NCBI GenBank assembly: GCA_963727575.1
Contig: CAVSIA010000048.1
Span: forward strand, 78,630 to 142,629
DNA length: 64,000 bases
Origin: JAHQVI01 sp963727575
GTDB taxonomy: Bacteria; Pseudomonadota; Alphaproteobacteria; Rhizobiales; Rhodomicrobiaceae
Reading direction: 5' to 3'
Position numbers and translations under genes: made by a program. The notes below the pieces were generated by a model. The model ran no database searches and was not told the DNA's origin. It saw only the letters and a list, made by a program, of their open reading frames with translations. This document shows positions 59,402-64,000 of this stretch, piece by piece. Position 1 is the first letter of the stretch; every line of letters starts with the position of its first letter.

Positions 59402-59992
59402 ATGAAGGATCTCAAGGGAAAACGCATTGCTATTCTGGCGACGAACGGCTTTGAGCAGTCCGAGCTCATGGAGCCGCGGCGCAAACTCGCCGAAGCCGGA
59501 GCCGACGTTTCGGTGATTTCACCTGAAACGGGCCAGATTCGGGGCTGGGCTGGGAAAGATTGGGGCGAAAGCGTCGCTGTCGATGTGCCACTGTCGAGCG
59601 CAAAGGTCGAGGAATACGACGCGCTGGTGCTGCCGGGCGGGCAGATCAACCCCGACCTGCTGCGGGTCAATCCCGACGCCGTCAAATTCGTGCGCGACTT
59701 CTTCGAAAGCGGCAAACCGCTCGCCGCCATTTGCCACGCACCCTGGCTGCTCATCGAAGCCGGCGTCATCAATGGCCGTCGCGTCACGTCCTACAAGTCG
59801 ATCAAAACCGACGTCAAAAATGCCGGTGGCCAATGGTCGGATGAACCTGTGGTCGTCGACCAGGGCCTGATCACCAGCCGCGATCCGGGCGACATCGACG
59901 CATTCTGCGAGAAGATCGCCGAGGAAGTGCTCAAAGGCCGCCACACGGCGCGCCGGGCGGCTGCAGGACAAACGCACCGGAGTTCAAAGATT
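59402..59992 (+). CDS. PfpI/DJ-1 family protein (type 1 glutamine amidotransferase fold), 3' end uncertain
   Basis: The conserved domain spans about 180 residues: KRIAILATNGFEQSEL with Glu18, LPGGQINPD, and the nucleophile elbow AICHAPW with Cys111-His112. It should be a cytoplasmic stress protein of the PfpI/YhbO type, active on damaged proteins or as a peptidase. AAAGGAGAAC precedes the ATG. No stop occurs after the domain in any nearby frame; the open frame runs on to 60292, through a terminator and over the DUF924 gene on the other strand. I therefore end the gene before the terminator and suspect an altered base near 59940-59990. Confidence 0.8.
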
Positions 59993-60019
59993 GGGCCGGC
60001 CGCGTGCCGGCCCTTTTTT
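59993..60019 (+). terminator. Rho-independent terminator after the PfpI gene
   Basis: A perfect 8-base stem GGGCCGGC/GCCGGCCC (59993-60000 with 60006-60013), a 5-base loop, and six T (60014-60019). Confidence 0.85.
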
Positions 60020-60043
60020 CATCCGGCGACCGATGTCGCGATC

Positions 60044-60603
60044 TCAGAAGCTGGAGCCAGGCTGCTTCAGGAATTCGACCTCCTCGGGGGTCGATGCACG
60101 CCCGAGCACCTCGTTGCGGTGGGGAAAGCGGCCGAATCGGGCGATGATGTCGCGATGCTTTTTCATGAAGTCGAGCGGATCTTCCAGGCCGAGCGCACGG
60201 TAAAGCTCGACGCCGCGCTCCTGGTCGGCGATCGCTTCGGAATGCATGAACGGCAGATAGAGGAATTGCCGCGGCTCGTCCCCGAGCTGTAGATCCAGGC
60301 CCTCGCCGATAGCGCGCGTCGATAAGGCCAGCGCCTGCGCGTCCGTGGCAAACGCCTGAGGGCTTCCGCAAAGATGTTCCGGGGGATCTGATCGAGGAGC
60401 ACGACCAGCGCCAGCGCACGCCTCGGGAGTGTCCTCCCAGACGTCGAGATCGCCGCTTCGCGCCATCTCGTAGGCGCCCGCAAATCGCCGGCGAAGGTCG
60501 GCATCGAACGCCTCGTCCGGCTTGAACCACTTCTCCTTCACCGCATCCGAAAACCAGAATGACACAATGTCGGCTGGTCGAGCCCACCCCGCTCCTCGCT
60601 CAT
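60044..60603 (-). CDS. DUF924 family protein, several frameshifts
   Basis: Repaired length is about 185 residues. Typical pieces are PADIVSFWFSDAVKEKWFKP at the start, LALVVLLDQIPRNIF in a different frame near 60400, and AFATDAQALALSTRAIGEG plus FLYLPFMHSEA toward the end. At least three frame changes (near 60590, 60425 and 60375) are needed to join them, the densest damage in the window, so this gene could be a real pseudogene. The ATG at 60603 has GGGAGGC upstream. Function of the family is unknown. Convergent with the PfpI gene. Confidence 0.7.
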
Positions 60604-60691
60604 GCCTTGCCTCCCGTAGCAGTGTTCAACCGATCCGAGGCATATGGCGTGGGAGAGCCGTCATTCCAATCGGCCGCCGGCCCTTTCCGGC

Positions 60692-61808
60692 TCACCCACC
60701 AGAAGCCTCAAGGTGTCGCTCTCGCTCGACCAGCGGCACCGTGAAGAAGAAGCTGGTGCCTTGCCCGACTTCCGACTTGCACCAGATCGCCCCGCCATGC
60801 TGCTCGACGATCTTCTTGCATGTTGCCAGGCCCAGGCCCGTCCCCTCGAACTCGCCTTGGGAATGCAGCCGCTTGAAGGGCTCGAAAATGGTGGTGTAGT
60901 GATGCTCGGGGATGCCGATGCCGTTGTCGCGCACCTCCACTATACAGGTGCCGTTCGTCTGCTCCTCGGCAAGGATCCGAACTTCCGGCGTTCTGTCCCG
61001 GCAATATTTCATGCCGTTGCCGACCAAATTCTGCAGGAGCTGTACGAGCTGGGTACGGTCGCCGCAGATCATCGGCAGCTCCTCATGCACGATGCGTGCG
61101 CCGCTGGCGGCGATCACCGCGTCGAGATTGGCAATCACGTCGCCCGCCAGCTCTTCAAGCGGAATGTTCTCGAATTGCGGCGTGACATCCGCCTCCGTAT
61201 AGGCATGGAGCTGATCCAGCAGCGAGTTCATGCGCATGGCGCCTTCCGCGATGCGGCGGGACAGCGCGATGATCTTGTCGCGGTCGTAATTCTCCTGGCT
61301 GAGGAACACTTCGACCAGCTTGGCGAAGCCGAGGATCGACTGGGTCGGCGCCTTCATGTCGTGGACCAGCACGCGGGCGAACACCGCCAGCGCGGCCTGC
61401 TGGTCGGCGCGTGCCCGCTTCAGCCGGCCGCGTTCGGTTGCGCCCTCCAAAACAAGGCGCAGGTTCTGCGGAGTTCAGCTCGGTCTTGTTGATGTAGTCC
61501 ATGGCGCCGCGCTTGATCGCCTCGCTCGCCACGCGCTCGTTGCCCTGCCCGGTCGACATGACGACGGGAAGAAACGGATCGCGGCGCAAGAGCAGCGAAA
61601 GGCAGGCGAGGCCGTTGTCGCCCGGCAGGTGGTAGTCGAGAATGACGACGTCGACGCGCCGGTCGTCGAAGACCTTGACTGCCTCCTCCATGGTTGCCAC
61701 CTGCCGGACATCGCAGATCAGACCGGACCGGCGGAGGCATCGCAAGATCTGCTTCCGATCGCCCGCATCGTCGTCAATGATCAGCAGATTGTAGTGAGCC
61801 GGCATCAT
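60692..61808 (-). CDS. Receiver-histidine kinase protein, one frameshift
   Basis: Repaired length is about 372 residues. An N-terminal receiver has acidic residues Asp12-14 and acceptor Asp58 (VVILDYHLPGDNG). After a break near 61478, explained by one extra A (TELTPQNLRLVLEGATERG), comes a HisKA domain with the phospho-His in VLVHDMKAPTQS and an ATPase domain with GMKYCRDR, DNGIGIP and GTGLGLATC. AGGAG lies seven bases before the ATG at 61808. It is ten bases downstream of a CheY-like gene and probably takes or gives phosphate within this three-gene cluster. Cytoplasmic. Confidence 0.87.
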
Positions 61809-61818
61809 CGAACCACTC

Positions 61819-62250
61819 CTATGGCAGCTCAACGATTCGGGAATACCCGCCGATCAGATTGACGAGGTCGAGGAAATCCTCCCCGGCCTTTTCCTTCAGG
61901 ATGTATCCGGCGACGTTCAGATCGTAGGCGCTAATCTTGTCCGCATCGTGCTTCGATGTCGTCAGCATGAAGACGATCGACGGGCGTAGCTTTTCGTCTT
62001 CGCGCAGAGCCTTGACCAGAGCCAGGCCGTCCAAGCGCGGCATGTTGATGTCGACGAGCATGATGAACGGACGCTTGACCGGCGTCTTGCCGTTGGTGCC
62101 GCGGAGCCATTCCAGCGCCTCCAGACCATCGATTGCCCGGATGATCGGGTTGGCGATGCGCGCTTTCTTGAATGCGCGCTCCACCAGCTTGGTGTCGCCG
62201 TCGTCGTCCTCCACGAGAAGGACGGTCACTTCCTTGCTTTTCAGAGTCAT
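61819..62250 (-). CDS. CheY-like single-domain response regulator (Rcp1-type)
   Basis: A 143-residue receiver without output domain. Acidic residues Glu14-Asp15-Asp16, acceptor Asp67 (IMLVDINMPRLDG), Thr in MLTTSKHD and Lys in GYILKEKAGEDF are present. The insert after helix 3 (GTNGKTPVKRPF) is typical of regulators that partner phytochrome-like kinases. Its ATG overlaps the stop of the upstream kinase gene (ATGA). Confidence 0.92.
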   Translation of the reverse strand: MTLKSKEVTVLLVEDDDGDTKLVERAFKKARIANPIIRAIDGLEALEWLRGTNGKTPVKRPFIMLVDINMPRLDGLALVKALREDEKLRPSIVFMLTTSKHDADKISAYDLNVAGYILKEKAGEDFLDLVNLIGGYSRIVELP

Positions 62251-64000
62251 GCCGCTTGCTCCGCCATCGGACCTGCCTGTTGCCGCCTGGGCCAGGAAAA
62301 GGTGAACATGGCACCCCGTCCCTCGCCGGATTTCACCTCGATCGTGCCGCCGAAACGCTCGACCGTCTTCTTCGCCAGCGCCAGCCCCATCCCGCTCCCC
62401 TCGACCTGATCGCGCGGCTTCAGCGTGTGGAACATTTCGAAGATCTTCTGTTGATATTCCTCGGGGATTCCGGGACCGTCATCGCGGACGGTGAAAAACA
62501 GCCGCTCGGCGCCAATTTCGACCTCCAGCTCGATGCGCCCCTCGTCGCGGTCGTGATGCTTGATCGCGTTGTTGATCAGATTGTAGAGCACCTGCTGCAG
62601 CGGCATCCGGAACACCTGGATCTGCGCGAATTCGTTCGCCACCTCGACCTTCATCGAATCGCGCGGCTCCAGCAGCGAGAGCACGTCGCGGATCAGCGTC
62701 GTGCCGTCGACCGCCTCCCGGTAGCTTTCGTCGCCGGCCTTGCCGACACGGGAATACTCCAGCAGATCGTCGAGCAGCTTTTCCATGCGCTTCACGCGGT
62801 TTCGCAGCAGGCGCATATTCGACAGATCTTCATCCGTGAGTTTTTCGGCGAGATCCTCCTCCAGCCAGCGCGACGCATTGTCTATAACCCGCAGCGGCGC
62901 CTTCAGATCGTGCGAGGCCACATAGGCGAACTGGTCGAGCTCCTGGTTGGACCGCTCCAGCTCGGCCGCATAGCTCTCAATCTTGCGCTGCGCCGCACGC
63001 GCGCCGGTCATGTCGCGAATAACCCCGGAGAATAGTCGCCGGTCCTGCAAGTGAACTTCACTGATCGAAAGCGCGATCGGAAACACGGTGCCGTCCTTGC
63101 GCTTGGCCTCTTCTTCGCGAATGGTGCCGATATAGGTTTTCACCCCTGTGTCGAGGAATGCCTGGAGATAATGGGGATGCATCGAAGCGGCGGGGTCCGG
63201 CATCAGGACGGTCAGGTTCCGGCCAATCAGCTCGTCGCCCTCATAGCCGAACAGATCGAGCAGCGCGGGGTTCACCTGTTCGATCGTTCCGCTTTCCGTG
63301 ACCACGATAAATCCGTCAACAGAGTTCTCGAGGAATACTTCGAGCTGGACCGAAAGCTTCGCACTTTGCGCCTTCGAGACGTCGAGCCTGGCGAGAAGAT
63401 CGCGGAACGCTCGGGCCATCGCCCCCAGCTCGTCGCGCCTGTGCACTGGGAGCGTCAGGCTCGCCGCATTTGCGTCGCTCACCGCGCCGATCTGCTCGGT
63501 CACCTCCGCGATCGGCCGCGTCAGCCTCCCGGCGACCAATCCCGCCGTGAGCGACGCAAAGAGGACCACAAGACCTCCGGTCAAAAGCGTTTGGTCGAGC
63601 ACCGCTCTGGCGCTCGCCAGAAGTTTCGACGGAGGCACCATGATGAACGCCGCAATCGCACCGTTGGAATGCTGCGCGGTCAGCGACTGCTTGTAACGGT
63701 AGCCGATCAGGCCGTCATATTCGAAGCGTCCTTCCTGGCTCTTGCCGCCCAGAAACTCTTGTATGAAAGTCGGTGCCGGGGCCAAATAGGCGCCGGCGAC
63801 CTGAAGAGGCGAGACGTTTCCCTGCTGATCACGGCTGATATATGTGCCGAAGCTGTCCGAGATGTAGACTTCCTCATGAAGCTCCATCCCCTTCAGCGCA
63901 TCGGTCAGCAGCCCCTCGTAATCGGCATTGATGGAGACAAGCCCGAACCGGTTTCCCTGATCGTCGAAGACCGGCAGGACGATGCGGATAATCGGTGCGT
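62247..64000 (-). CDS. Membrane sensor histidine kinase with Cache, HAMP and PAS domains (5' end outside window)
   Basis: At least 584 residues; the frame is open to the window edge. The visible order is a dCache-type periplasmic domain (FDDQGNRFGLVSINADYEGL, YISDSFGTYISRDQ), a membrane helix (LLTGGLVVLFASLTAGLVAG), HAMP (RLTRPIAEVTEQIGAVSD), a PAS domain (SVDGFIVVTESGTIEQVNPA), HisKA with the phospho-His in VASHDLKAPLRV, and an ATPase domain (NAIKHHD, DDGPGIP, GSGMGLALAK). It probably phosphorylates the CheY-like protein encoded with a four-base overlap and acts with the receiver-kinase further down. Confidence 0.92.
   Translation of the reverse strand, partial: APIIRIVLPVFDDQGNRFGLVSINADYEGLLTDALKGMELHEEVYISDSFGTYISRDQQGNVSPLQVAGAYLAPAPTFIQEFLGGKSQEGRFEYDGLIGYRYKQSLTAQHSNGAIAAFIMVPPSKLLASARAVLDQTLLTGGLVVLFASLTAGLVAGRLTRPIAEVTEQIGAVSDANAASLTLPVHRRDELGAMARAFRDLLARLDVSKAQSAKLSVQLEVFLENSVDGFIVVTESGTIEQVNPALLDLFGYEGDELIGRNLTVLMPDPAASMHPHYLQAFLDTGVKTYIGTIREEEAKRKDGTVFPIALSISEVHLQDRRLFSGVIRDMTGARAAQRKIESYAAELERSNQELDQFAYVASHDLKAPLRVIDNASRWLEEDLAEKLTDEDLSNMRLLRNRVKRMEKLLDDLLEYSRVGKAGDESYREAVDGTTLIRDVLSLLEPRDSMKVEVANEFAQIQVFRMPLQQVLYNLINNAIKHHDRDEGRIELEVEIGAERLFFTVRDDGPGIPEEYQQKIFEMFHTLKPRDQVEGSGMGLALAKKTVERFGGTIEVKSGEGRGAMFTFSWPRRQQAGPMAEQAA

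Overview
The window is about 64 kb of GC-rich DNA from an alphaproteobacterium, most likely of the order Hyphomicrobiales (Rhizobiales). The main evidence is a complete PhyR-NepR-EcfG general stress response locus with an HWE-type histidine kinase next to it, several promoters of the GGAAC-N17-GTT type, and gene families common in that order (DUF1328, CsbD, PRC-barrel, DUF883, DUF892, DUF2254). No rRNA, tRNA, CRISPR array, transposase or phage gene was seen.

Layout. 1-1311: the incomplete gene of an NtrC-family regulator resembling HupR/HoxA. 1.9-3.3 kb: two single-domain globins. 3.7-5.5 kb: an SDR/DoxX-type protein and a DUF2269 membrane protein. 5.7-10.3 kb: an ABC ATPase and a 1198-residue ABC permease fused to an M1 aminopeptidase domain. 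10.7-12.9 kb: an ADP-forming acyl-CoA synthetase-like protein. 12.95-21.1 kb (minus): remains of one gene for a giant protein of about 2,700 residues with an embedded amidohydrolase-like domain. 21.55-22.53 kb: an endonuclease/exonuclease/phosphatase-family protein. 22.5-27.3 kb (minus): a compact five-gene operon encoding a coiled-coil protein, a transmembrane OmpA protein, a Ras-like small GTPase, a histidine kinase and a LuxR-type response regulator. 28.3-35.5 kb: a peptide/nickel-type ABC importer followed by a thiolase-like protein and its Zn-ribbon/OB partner. 35.5-38.9 kb (minus): a GntR regulator and tcuB-tcuA. 39.1-48.1 kb: a signalling block with a hybrid kinase, a diguanylate cyclase, an H-NOX haem sensor, a GGDEF-EAL protein and a chemoreceptor ending in a PilZ domain. 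48.3-59.3 kb: a general-stress island. 59.4-64 kb: a PfpI-type protein, a DUF924 protein and a three-gene two-component cluster that runs off the window.

How the parts fit. The stress island is held together by its regulators (phyR, nepR, ecfG, HWE kinase) and by matching promoter motifs before the DUF892, PRC-barrel/CsbD, DUF1328 and DUF883/holin-like genes. The H-NOX gene overlaps the GGDEF-EAL gene by four bases, a classic arrangement for NO/O2 control of cyclic-di-GMP, and the neighbouring PilZ-tailed chemoreceptor could read that signal. The GTPase operon appears to link a cell-envelope OmpA protein to a two-component pair and is the best candidate here for an undescribed system.

Caveat. 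About 30 single-base breaks split otherwise well-conserved genes in every functional class. The reading continues smoothly in another frame at each break, so I treat most as consensus errors and give whole-gene coordinates. True pseudogenes cannot be excluded without reads.
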